From assembly GCA_945921355.1 (NCBI GenBank), contig CAMEKM010000007.1, positions 1 through 50,466 on the forward strand: a stretch of DNA of 50,466 bases. The letters run 5' to 3'. The notes beneath the pieces were generated by a model that saw nothing but the letters and a program-made list of their open reading frames with translations, made no database searches and was not told where the DNA came from. Every line of letters begins with the position of its first letter. Within the stretch, counting starts at the first letter, position 1. The translations under genes were made by a program, and so were the position numbers. Of this stretch, positions 19,592 to 26,815 are shown piece after piece. Source of the DNA: an uncultured Bacteroidales bacterium. Lineage in GTDB: Bacteria; Bacteroidota; Bacteroidia; Bacteroidales; Paludibacteraceae.

Positions 19592-19955
19592 GCCACCACA
19601 TGCCTATACGCCAACATATCACTCCCATACATACCCCTATACCATCAGCCAACCAATCCATCCATTCACCTGTACGAGGATAAAAGAATTGCTCCTGTAA
19701 TATCTCGATGAAACCGCCATAAACTACAGGAAGTCCTATTGCCACAAGCCACATCTTCCACGACTTGAGCCCCGCAGCTCTACTATCCCATAATAGCACT
19801 AAAGTCAATACTAAGAATGCTAACCAATGCACCCACTTATCTCCTCCTTCTATCGGCGGAAGTGTGTACAATGGCTTACGCAGCAAGCAGCCATACGCAA
19901 TCACGATAGCAACTGCTATAGTCTTCCAAAATCCTATAATTTTTCGCCAAAGCAT
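19569..19955 (-). CDS. VanZ-like membrane protein
   Basis: A 128-residue integral membrane protein with about four hydrophobic segments. GGDKWVHWLAFLVLTLVLL and YGGFIEILQEQFFYPRTGEW followed by DWLADGIGV match the VanZ-like family signature (D-K-x-x-H, E-x-x-Q and R-x-x-x-x-x-D-x-x-x-D-x-x-G). VanZ of the vancomycin cluster gives low-level teicoplanin resistance, but most family members are of unknown role and no resistance should be inferred. It overlaps both upp (22 bp) and dprA (23 bp), so the three are translationally coupled. Confidence 0.85.
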   Translation of the reverse strand: MLWRKIIGFWKTIAVAIVIAYGCLLRKPLYTLPPIEGGDKWVHWLAFLVLTLVLLWDSRAAGLKSWKMWLVAIGLPVVYGGFIEILQEQFFYPRTGEWMDWLADGIGVCMGVICWRIGMWWHERRVGK

Positions 19956-20596
19956 AGGTCGCCTGCGTCACCTAAACCAGGAACAATATACTTCTTCTCG
20001 TTCAATACTGGGTCGATTACTGCACACCATAGCGTAACATGCTCTGGCATTGTCTTAGACAGATAGTCTATCGCTTGAGGCGTACCAAACAAACAAGCCA
20101 CATGTACACTTTTAGGAGTTCCGTGACTCAACAAAGCCTTATACCCCACCTCCATTGACAAACCTGTAGCAAGCATTGGATCTACCAATATCAATGTCTT
20201 GCCTTCAATAGACGGAGCTGCGAGATATTCCGACACTATCTCTATCTGCATCTCGCCTCGGCGACCAATTGTCTCTTTGCGATAAGCACTGATAAAGGCA
20301 TTCTCTGCCTTGTCAAACATATTCAAAAATCCTTGATGCATAGGCAAGCCCGCACGCAACAAAGTACCTAACACCACCTTATCCTGAGGCACTTGCATCT
20401 CAGCAACCGCCAAAGGAGTCTGCACCTGCTCCTCAGCATATGTCAGATGCTTGCTAATCTCTACAGCCATTATCTCACCTATTCGTTCGATGTTTCGGCG
20501 AAAACGCATGCTGTCCTTTTGCATGTCTACACTGCGCATTTCTTTCAGATACTGATTCAGCAACGAAGGTTGCTCCGATAGATTAATTACTGTCAT
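19934..20596 (-). CDS. upp: Uracil phosphoribosyltransferase
   Basis: Pyrimidine salvage enzyme (220 aa) converting uracil and PRPP to UMP in the cytoplasm. The PRPP-binding loop LVDPMLATGLSMEVG and the uracil-binding C-terminal motif PGLGDAGDLCFG are present, as is LRAGLPMHQGF. Length is close to the family norm of about 210. It is the first gene of the upp-vanZ-dprA unit, with a promoter box at 20623-20630 leaving a leader of roughly 20 nt. No attenuator is visible. Confidence 0.95.
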   Translation of the reverse strand: MTVINLSEQPSLLNQYLKEMRSVDMQKDSMRFRRNIERIGEIMAVEISKHLTYAEEQVQTPLAVAEMQVPQDKVVLGTLLRAGLPMHQGFLNMFDKAENAFISAYRKETIGRRGEMQIEIVSEYLAAPSIEGKTLILVDPMLATGLSMEVGYKALLSHGTPKSVHVACLFGTPQAIDYLSKTMPEHVTLWCAVIDPVLNEKKYIVPGLGDAGDLCFGEKL

Positions 20597-20622
20597 TTCT
20601 GTATATGTATTAAAATTTCGTG

Positions 20623-20630
20623 CAAAATTA
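20623..20630 (-). promoter_or_regulatory. -7 promoter box for upp
   Basis: Minus strand TAATTTTG, matching TAnnTTTG, 26 bp upstream of the upp start; divergent from the box at 20663-20670. Confidence 0.65.
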
Positions 20631-20662
20631 CTATTTTTTTTTCATATATCAAAAAAAAAGCG

Positions 20663-20670
20663 TACCTTTG
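20663..20670 (+). promoter_or_regulatory. -7 promoter box for the DUF5063 operon
   Basis: TACCTTTG, a full consensus match, 25 bp upstream of the ATG at 20696, with A/T-rich sequence between it and the divergent upp promoter. Confidence 0.75.
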
Positions 20671-20695
20671 CAAACAAATTATACAGAATAATACG

Positions 20696-21220
20696 ATGTC
20701 CGTAACCTCTACACATTATGTTTATCAAGAGCCTGCTATAGAATTTGTGACGGTGGCAGTGCAACTTTGTTTGTATCTTGAGCAAGTGGGTGAACAAGAA
20801 AGAGCCGATTTCATCGATAAAATGCTCTGCCTTTTGCCATTGCTATATCTCAAAGCACGTCTTTTACCCAAAGCTACCGAAGAGATGGATGGCTATCCAG
20901 AACGCTTCGTTACCGAATACGAGTACGAGAATATGCGTCAGGCCATCGCTCAAAAGTTGGGTTCGGATGATGCATATTTAGAGGTTTTTGTAGAGGATAT
21001 GCGCTATTCTGATGAGCCTATCACATCCTTTATATCGGAAAATATCGCCGATATTTATCAAGAAGTCAAAGACTTGGCTTGCAATTATCAAACACGCGAA
21101 GAGGCCGTGATGAATGATGCCTTGGTAAGTTGCTTGGAAGCATTTGAACAGCACTGGGGACAAAAGTTATTGAATGTACTTCGCCCATTACATGTATTAT
21201 CATTATCTGTAGATGAGTAG
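20696..21220 (+). CDS. DUF5063 domain protein
   Basis: A 174-residue, mostly helical cytoplasmic protein without signal peptide or membrane segment. The pattern YEPAIEFVTVA-like N-terminus, FIDKMLCLLPLLYLKARLLP and the acidic middle match the Bacteroidota DUF5063 family as I remember it. Its gene typically sits directly before an RNase D-like exonuclease, and that is the case here (8-bp overlap at 21213-21220). Function unknown; the coupling suggests a role with the exonuclease in RNA or DNA processing. A strong promoter box lies 25 bp upstream. Confidence 0.8.
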   Translation: MSVTSTHYVYQEPAIEFVTVAVQLCLYLEQVGEQERADFIDKMLCLLPLLYLKARLLPKATEEMDGYPERFVTEYEYENMRQAIAQKLGSDDAYLEVFVEDMRYSDEPITSFISENIADIYQEVKDLACNYQTREEAVMNDALVSCLEAFEQHWGQKLLNVLRPLHVLSLSVDE

Positions 21221-21929
21221 TTTCTTGCCTAATACGTTTGCTCAACACATTGATAAGGTAACTATTCAAACGCTGCCCGTTACCTTTTTTGAAGGGGAGG
21301 TGATTGTTGTAGATAAGCCCGAAATGGTGGCTGATGCTGCGGCGTACTTGCGCCAGCATACCGTACTCGGAGTGGACACCGAGGCTCGTCCTTCTTTCAA
21401 AAGAGGGGTGCATTATCCTACGGCATTGGTGCAAATAGCTACCTTGGAACGTTGTTACCTATTTCGCCTTACGCATGTAGGTTTGCCCGTTGAAATCGCA
21501 GAAATATTCGCCAATCCTAATATATGTAAAGTGGGGTTGGCTTTCAAAGATGACATTACTGGTCTTCGCAGAAGACGTGACTTCAAGCCTGCCAATTGTG
21601 TGGACTTGCAATCAATAGTATGTAAATATGGTATAATGGAGCTCGGTTTGCAGAAGATCTTTGCAATTATCTTTGGCAAGAAGATTAGCAAATCCCAGCA
21701 ACTCACTAATTGGGAGAACTCGCATCTCACGCCCGAACAAGCGCGCTATGCCTCCACCGATGCATGGGCTACGCTGAGTATCTATCTTGCGTTGCAACAA
21801 GTGCAGCCACTATCCAAGCGCGCAGTAGAAGCCCTTAAGTGCGTAGAGAGGGAAAAGCAAATCCAGCGCCAACAGGAGACTATGGCGAAAAGGTGTTTAG
21901 AGGATGCCGCTAAGGTGGGTATTGTTTAG
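21213..21929 (+). CDS. DEDD-family 3'-5' exonuclease (RNase D-like)
   Basis: A 238-residue nuclease. Exo I is GVDTEARPSF with D55 and E57; Exo II lies in KVGLAFKDDITGLRRR; Exo III is ARYASTDAWATLSIYLAL with the Tyr of the DEDDy subtype. It lacks the HRDC domains of classical RNase D, so the product is a compact exonuclease domain acting on RNA or DNA 3' ends. It overlaps DUF5063. The stop codon (21927-21929) falls inside the first unit of a GTTTAGT heptamer repeat array, so slippage there would leave the stop intact but vary the spacing to the next gene. Confidence 0.88.
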   Translation: MSSFLPNTFAQHIDKVTIQTLPVTFFEGEVIVVDKPEMVADAAAYLRQHTVLGVDTEARPSFKRGVHYPTALVQIATLERCYLFRLTHVGLPVEIAEIFANPNICKVGLAFKDDITGLRRRRDFKPANCVDLQSIVCKYGIMELGLQKIFAIIFGKKISKSQQLTNWENSHLTPEQARYASTDAWATLSIYLALQQVQPLSKRAVEALKCVEREKQIQRQQETMAKRCLEDAAKVGIV

Positions 21930-21972
21930 TGTTTAGTGTTTAGAGTTTAGTGAATAGTGTTTAGTGTTTAGA
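21924..21972 (+). repeat. Seven tandem GTTTAG(T/A) heptamers
   Basis: Seven consecutive 7-bp units: GTTTAGT, GTTTAGT, GTTTAGA, GTTTAGT, GAATAGT, GTTTAGT, GTTTAGA. The array begins within the exonuclease stop codon and ends 4 bp before the methyltransferase ATG at 21977. The same heptamers occur at 31872-31892 and near 40923. Confidence 0.9.
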
Positions 21973-21976
21973 GATT

Positions 21977-23188
21977 ATGACAACGGTATATTTGAAACCT
22001 CATAAAGAAGAATCGCTTCTTCGTTTCCACCCTTGGGTATTCTCGGGTGCCATCCGCAGTATTCAGTTGGATGCTGACTATCCATATGCGCAGCCACAAG
22101 AGGGTGAGGTGGTACAGGTGCTCGATTCCAACGGAAAAATATTGGGCGTGGGACACTATCAGATAGGCTCTATAGCAGTACGCATCTTGGCATTTGGAGT
22201 AGGTGAACTGCCTGCTAATTTTTGGCAAGAGCGTATTCGTGCAGCATATGAAGTGCGCCGCTCGTTGGGATTGATTACTGCGGACAACAACACCTACCGC
22301 TTGGTACATGGCGAAGGCGACTTCTTGCCTGGACTGATTGTGGATATTTATGCCGATACAGCAGTGATTCAAGCCCATTCCATCGGCATGCACTGCCATC
22401 GCATGGAGATTGCAGAGGCGATTATCCAATCGGTACCTCAAGTAGATAAGGTGTATTACAAGTCGGATGACACATTGCCTCACAAAGCCCCTATTCAAGG
22501 TGAGCGTGTGGGCTACCTAATAGGTGCAGAAAAAGCCGATTTCAACGGAGATTTTTGGGCAAAAGAGAATGGGTTGGACTTCCGTATTGATTGGTTGCGT
22601 GGACAAAAGACAGGCTTCTTTATTGACCAGCGCGATAATCGTGCGTTGTTAGAGCATTATGCACAAGGTAAAGAGGTGCTGAATATGTTTTGCTATACGG
22701 GCGGATTCTCCGTGTATGCGTTGCGTGGTGGAGCAAAGTTGGTGCACTCGGTGGATGTGAGCCAAAAAGCCATTGACTTGGTACGCAGCAACGTGGCGCA
22801 CAACTTTGGCGAGCATGCGCCCCATGAGGCTTTTGCTGAGGAGGCATTCGAGTTTATGGCAAAGAACCAAAGCAAATATGATTTGATTGTGCTTGATCCT
22901 CCTGCCTTTGCCAAACACAGAGATGCGGTGAAGAATGCTTTGCGCGGTTATCAACGTTTGAATGCCAAGGGAATACAAAGTATTCGTCCTGGTGGTATAT
23001 TATTTACTTTCTCTTGTTCGCAGGCAATAGACAAGGATATGTTCCGTTTGGCTGTATTTTCTGCCGCAGCACAAGTGGGTCGTAAAGTACGTATCTTGCA
23101 CCAATTGCATCAACCAGCTGACCATCCGATTAATATTTATCATCCTGAGGGAGAATATCTAAAAGGTTTGGTACTTCAAATAGAATAA
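21977..23188 (+). CDS. Class I rRNA large-subunit methyltransferase (RlmI-like)
   Basis: A 403-residue SAM-dependent cytosine-C5 methyltransferase. An N-terminal PUA-type RNA-binding region (about 1-75: LKPHKEESLLRFHPWVFSGA) is followed by a mixed linker domain and a Rossmann methyltransferase domain from about 195. Motif I is VLNMFCYTGGFSVYAL, the acidic SAM contact is VHSVDVSQKAI and motif IV is LIVLDPPAFAK; the later FSCSQ carries the expected cysteine. This architecture matches RlmI, which makes m5C1962 in 23S rRNA. Target position in this organism is inferred. It is last in the DUF5063 operon and is followed by a palindromic terminator. Confidence 0.88.
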   Translation: MTTVYLKPHKEESLLRFHPWVFSGAIRSIQLDADYPYAQPQEGEVVQVLDSNGKILGVGHYQIGSIAVRILAFGVGELPANFWQERIRAAYEVRRSLGLITADNNTYRLVHGEGDFLPGLIVDIYADTAVIQAHSIGMHCHRMEIAEAIIQSVPQVDKVYYKSDDTLPHKAPIQGERVGYLIGAEKADFNGDFWAKENGLDFRIDWLRGQKTGFFIDQRDNRALLEHYAQGKEVLNMFCYTGGFSVYALRGGAKLVHSVDVSQKAIDLVRSNVAHNFGEHAPHEAFAEEAFEFMAKNQSKYDLIVLDPPAFAKHRDAVKNALRGYQRLNAKGIQSIRPGGILFTFSCSQAIDKDMFRLAVFSAAAQVGRKVRILHQLHQPADHPINIYHPEGEYLKGLVLQIE

Positions 23189-23214
23189 AAAATAGCACCG
23201 CGGTGCTATTTTTT
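23187..23214. terminator. Bidirectional palindromic terminator
   Basis: Perfect 28-bp palindrome (14-bp arms, centre CCGCGG) with A-run on the left and T-run on the right, between convergent genes. Its outer AAAAATAGC is shared with the palindrome at 46840-46867. Confidence 0.88.
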
Positions 23215-23219
23215 TATTG

Positions 23220-25550
23220 TTATATTTTCAAGTTTATTCCTGCAAAGAATGTTCTTGGTGAAGCAGGTCCATACACGTATCCTGCATCGCGGTCCATTCC
23301 TTGGTCGATGTCGCGTTGGAAATGGTCGAGCAGATTCTTTACACCTGCGTTGACTTCCAAGGTATAGTGCTTATAGAGAGGAATATCATAGCAGAGTTTC
23401 ACGTCCCACTCGAAGAATACGGGTGTTTCTACCTCTTCATCTTCTGGCACATAACCCGCAAAGTGCTGCACGAGCATACTGCCAGTAATCTTGCCATTTG
23501 TTACAATATGAAAATTTTTGAATGGTTCGATATTGCAGAGGAAGTAGCCATAGTGGTCAGGGGTGCGGAACATGCGGCGTTGAGGTACAATGTTTGGATT
23601 CTCGCTCCATTGCAATGGTTCGATATAACGGCTATGATTGTAGGTATAACCCGCTTGGAAAGTGAGCAAGTGACCATAGCCGACTTTGGCTTCTACATTC
23701 AGTCCAGCCACACGTGCACCGCTCGCGTTGGTGCGCGTCAAGAGAAGGTTGCCCTGTGCATCATGTCCGTTCTCTACGAGTGTGAACACATCGTTGAGTT
23801 GGGTGAAGAATCCTTCAAGGGTAAGGTTGAGATCCCACTTGCCAAAGCGTTTGTACATGTCGATGCTTCCGCTGACGGAGTGGCTGTATTCGGGGCGTAG
23901 GTTTTCGTCTAAGGAGATGAGCGATACCTCGCCACCCACTGCACCTACGTGGAGGTCCTCCTCGTAGATTTGTGGTGCGCGGTAGCCGCTGGCATAGCTT
24001 AGGCGCAAGATAATAGGGTCGATAGGCGTATAGCGCACATTCGCACGAGGTGAGAAGACAGGTTTCTCCAGCAAAGAGTGCTGCTCCAGACGTCCACCTA
24101 CGAGAATAGACCATTGTTTGTTCTTCCATTCGTTTTGAATGTATCCCCCTCCGAGATGTACGCGCTGGAGGGTGTTGCGGTCATAACCAAGAATTTGGTC
24201 GCGCAGTTGGTTATACGAATACTCGGCACCCGCGCTGAGGTCAGCATTCATCAGACCACATGGATAAGAGAAACGGTATTGCGCGCCCGTAACCGACACA
24301 ATATCTGTGGATTTACCATAAGCATTGGGGTTGTAGTTCGTGCCGAAATAACTGTTGCGACCGATATGCTGGAAACTGCTATATACACTCAAGAAGTGTT
24401 TGTTGTCAGCAGTGAACATATCCCATTTGAGGGTAGCAGCATCAATATTGTGTCGCAGTTGTTCGCAGAGAGGCGATTCGTGTGGTTGTACGCTATCAAT
24501 GCCATATCCGCCACGGCGATACTCAGTGGTATGATGGTACTCGGCTGTCAGTTTAGAGTAGTCGGAAGTCTTGAAGAATGAGCGAAAACCTGCGGTGGTG
24601 GTATTGAGTAATGGGATGTCAGAATAGCCATCTTTGTCGCGGTCGTATTGCTCGCGGTTACGCTGTACGCCGAAGAGGAAGATACCTGCTTTTTGGTTCT
24701 CCGACACCACACTGGCATTCATAGCGGTGTTGATATCGTAGGTGCCACTTTGCGTGAAAGCAGTGGTATGATTGACATTGAAGAAATTGCGCGAAGGCTC
24801 TTTGGTGATGATATTCACTACGCCCGCGATGGCGTTGGCACCATAGAGCGCGCTACCACCACCACGAATGACCTCAATACGGTCCACCATACCCGCAGGC
24901 ATTTGCTCCAAGCCATAGACCGAAGCCAACGAAGAGAAGATAGGACGGGAGTCCATGAGGATTTGGGTGTATTGTCCTTCTAAACCGTTGATACGAAGTT
25001 GTGGCACACCGCAGTTGGAGCATGTCTCCTCAACGCGCAAGCCCGTTTGGAAATTGAGCACGTCTGCCATCGTATTGGAAGTAGTGGACTCGATGATAAG
25101 AGGCGAGATGACATTGACAATGGTTGCCACTTCCTTCTGTTTGGTTTCGTACTTATTGGCAGTAACGACCACGTTGTCAATCATAAAGGATGTTTCTGCA
25201 ATCTCCACGTTCATCTCAACGAGCGTGTTTTTTTTCATTTTAACCCCCCTTTCCAGCGTTTCATATCCCATCATGGAAAATACTACTGTTAGGTCGCCTT
25301 CAGGAAGGTTTTTAAGGTAGAAATGCCCCGATTCATCGGTAAGGCATCCCAGAGAAGTGCCCTTGATTTGTACATTGACAAAAGCGAGATGTTCGCCCGT
25401 ATGAGCATCTAACACGTGTCCTGCGATATGGGCATCGGACTTCTTGTCTTGGTGGTGATGATGTTGATGATGATCTTGCGCCAAAATAGGCATATTGCTT
25501 ACTAAGAAGCATGTAATGATAGAAAAGAAAATGAGTGGTTTGTTGTTCAT
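23220..25550 (-). CDS. His-rich TonB-dependent receptor, probable metal or metal-complex uptake
   Basis: Outer-membrane receptor (776 aa). A signal peptide (about 1-25) is followed by a His cluster, DHHQHHHHQDKK (26-37). Next comes a carboxypeptidase-regulatory-like domain (about 42-118: AGHVLDAHTGEHLAFVNVQI), then a plug with VVVTANKYETK and a CSNC pair (C177, C180) in front of the conserved plug strand LRINGLEGQYTQILMDSRPI. IRGGGSALYGANAIAGVVNI is classic. The barrel ends FFAGINLKI. The His cluster and CxxC suggest a transition metal or heme-like ligand; this is inference. It is related to the receptor at 31903. A leader of about 180 nt carries a phased repeat array, and a hemerythrin-LuxR gene is transcribed divergently. 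Confidence 0.87.
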   Translation of the reverse strand: MNNKPLIFFSIITCFLVSNMPILAQDHHQHHHHQDKKSDAHIAGHVLDAHTGEHLAFVNVQIKGTSLGCLTDESGHFYLKNLPEGDLTVVFSMMGYETLERGVKMKKNTLVEMNVEIAETSFMIDNVVVTANKYETKQKEVATIVNVISPLIIESTTSNTMADVLNFQTGLRVEETCSNCGVPQLRINGLEGQYTQILMDSRPIFSSLASVYGLEQMPAGMVDRIEVIRGGGSALYGANAIAGVVNIITKEPSRNFFNVNHTTAFTQSGTYDINTAMNASVVSENQKAGIFLFGVQRNREQYDRDKDGYSDIPLLNTTTAGFRSFFKTSDYSKLTAEYHHTTEYRRGGYGIDSVQPHESPLCEQLRHNIDAATLKWDMFTADNKHFLSVYSSFQHIGRNSYFGTNYNPNAYGKSTDIVSVTGAQYRFSYPCGLMNADLSAGAEYSYNQLRDQILGYDRNTLQRVHLGGGYIQNEWKNKQWSILVGGRLEQHSLLEKPVFSPRANVRYTPIDPIILRLSYASGYRAPQIYEEDLHVGAVGGEVSLISLDENLRPEYSHSVSGSIDMYKRFGKWDLNLTLEGFFTQLNDVFTLVENGHDAQGNLLLTRTNASGARVAGLNVEAKVGYGHLLTFQAGYTYNHSRYIEPLQWSENPNIVPQRRMFRTPDHYGYFLCNIEPFKNFHIVTNGKITGSMLVQHFAGYVPEDEEVETPVFFEWDVKLCYDIPLYKHYTLEVNAGVKNLLDHFQRDIDQGMDRDAGYVYGPASPRTFFAGINLKI

Positions 25551-25625
25551 ATTGTTGATTTATTTTATACAACTATGTATGAGTTATTACGGTGATCCTT
25601 CGATGCTCTTAGGTTAACAACCCGT

Positions 25626-25712
25626 TTATCATACGTTTATCCTACGTATATGTTACGTATATGTTACGTATATCTTACGTAATTGATAAGGAATTGATAA
25701 GGAATTGACAGG
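25626..25712 (-). repeat. Phased 11-bp repeat array in the TonB receptor leader
   Basis: Five consecutive 11-bp units on the plus strand end in ACGT at 25636, 25647, 25658, 25669 and 25680 (TTATCATACGT, TTATCCTACGT, ATATGTTACGT twice, ATATCTTACGT). Two AATTGATAAGG units and one shortened AATTGACAGG follow, still in 11-bp register. The array lies between the receptor's promoter box (25739-25746) and start codon (25550). One helical turn per unit places every site on the same DNA face, as expected for a cooperatively bound regulator. Apart from this array and two promoters, the gap 25551-25931 holds nothing recognisable. Confidence 0.85.
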
Positions 25713-25738
25713 TAATATAAGTACGAAGAAATCGGGTG

Positions 25739-25746
25739 CAAAGGTA
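25739..25746 (-). promoter_or_regulatory. -7 promoter box for the His-rich TonB receptor
   Basis: Minus strand TACCTTTG, full consensus, about 190 bp upstream of the receptor start and just upstream of the 11-bp repeat array. Confidence 0.75.
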
Positions 25747-25885
25747 GTATGTTTTGCGAATATGAACAAATATTTCATCTAATTTCCCTATTTTTAGGGA
25801 TACGAGTGAGATGTATTGGAATGGCTAAGTCCCCAAAAAATAGGTATTTTCCGTGAGATTTGTTGTTTATATGAATATTTTTTAG

Positions 25886-25893
25886 TAACTTTG
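25886..25893 (+). promoter_or_regulatory. Promoter for the hemerythrin-LuxR regulator
   Basis: TAACTTTG with TTG at 25863-25865, a 20-bp spacer, 38 bp upstream of the ATG at 25932. It is divergent from the receptor promoter at 25739-25746. Confidence 0.78.
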
Positions 25894-25931
25894 CAGCGTT
25901 TTTTAGCAACAGTTGAAATCACCAATAGCGT

Positions 25932-26804
25932 ATGTACAAATCCACTGATAAAATATGTGATTTGATGTCGCATGAAGAAGATGCGATCCATATCATTAGT
26001 CGCTTTGGACTGGGAATGGGGGTTGGCGAACAAACTATTGCCCAGGCATGCGAGTCACATGGTGTACACACCTCGACTTTTTTAGCCATTATCAACTATA
26101 AAGTGTTTAAACACCGTGTATTACCCGAAGATATTGATATTCCCACTCTACAGCAATATCTGCGTAATGCGCATACTTATTTCTTGGATTTTCGGTTGCC
26201 TCATTTGCGTCGAGCATTGATAGAAGCACTCATTCCAACAGATCCTACTACAAAAATCCCCATGCTTATCTTGCGTTGTTACGATGAATTTGCGGAAGAA
26301 ATACGCATACATATTGAGCATGAGAATGAGGGTTTGTACGAGGAGCATGCACATGATGATCAACGTATAACGGATAAGTTGAGTGAAATTAAAAATTTGA
26401 TAATCAAGTATTATCCATCCAATGGTATTTTGAAAGAAGGTACTGTGATGTACACATTGATTAGCGTGATGAGTGACCTGTGGCATACAGAGCAGGATTT
26501 TGCGGATCATTGTGCGATTGAGGATGAGATTTTGCGTCCCGCGCTTGTGAATGTGCAAGTGCCGAATGTGTTGAATGCTCCCACACAAGAAACAGAAGAG
26601 TTGAGCGAACGAGAGCAAGACGTGTTGATACAGATAGTTAAAGGGCTCAGCAATAAAGAGATAGCAGATACCTTGTGCATATCTGTGCATACGGTGATTA
26701 CCCATAGAAAAAATATCACTCGCAAGCTAAATATACATTCTACGGCAGGATTAACCATTTATGCAATCGTTCACAAATTAGTGAATATCAATTCTTTAGA
26801 TTGA
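25932..26804 (+). CDS. Hemerythrin-like sensor fused to a LuxR-type DNA-binding domain
   Basis: A 290-residue cytoplasmic regulator with three parts. Residues 16-55 (AIHIISRFGLGMGVGEQTIAQACESHG) resemble the N-terminal DUF542-like segment of RIC/ScdA iron-sulfur repair proteins but lack its Cys pair. Residues 74-205 form a four-helix hemerythrin-like domain with H81, H127-xxx-E131 and H193-xxx-E197, the HxxxE ligands of a diiron site as in YtfE. Residues 223-285 are a LuxR/NarL helix-turn-helix (LSEREQDVLIQIVKGLSNKEIA and SVHTVITHRKNI). A one-component sensor of oxygen, nitric oxide or iron is the natural reading, but is inferred. It is divergent from the His-rich receptor and is followed 11 bp later by dacB. 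Confidence 0.85.
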   Translation: MYKSTDKICDLMSHEEDAIHIISRFGLGMGVGEQTIAQACESHGVHTSTFLAIINYKVFKHRVLPEDIDIPTLQQYLRNAHTYFLDFRLPHLRRALIEALIPTDPTTKIPMLILRCYDEFAEEIRIHIEHENEGLYEEHAHDDQRITDKLSEIKNLIIKYYPSNGILKEGTVMYTLISVMSDLWHTEQDFADHCAIEDEILRPALVNVQVPNVLNAPTQETEELSEREQDVLIQIVKGLSNKEIADTLCISVHTVITHRKNITRKLNIHSTAGLTIYAIVHKLVNINSLD

Positions 26805-26815
26805 TTTTAGTTTGA

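Noticed and set aside
19569..19955. Glycopeptide resistance from the VanZ-like gene
   Set aside because: VanZ-like proteins are common outside resistance clusters and no other van genes are present.
23301..23900. A 199-codon plus-strand open frame opposite the His-rich TonB receptor
   Set aside because: Shadow frame of a well-supported receptor; no start context or domain pattern.
25626..25712. CRISPR array
   Set aside because: Units are contiguous 11-mers without spacers and there are no cas genes.
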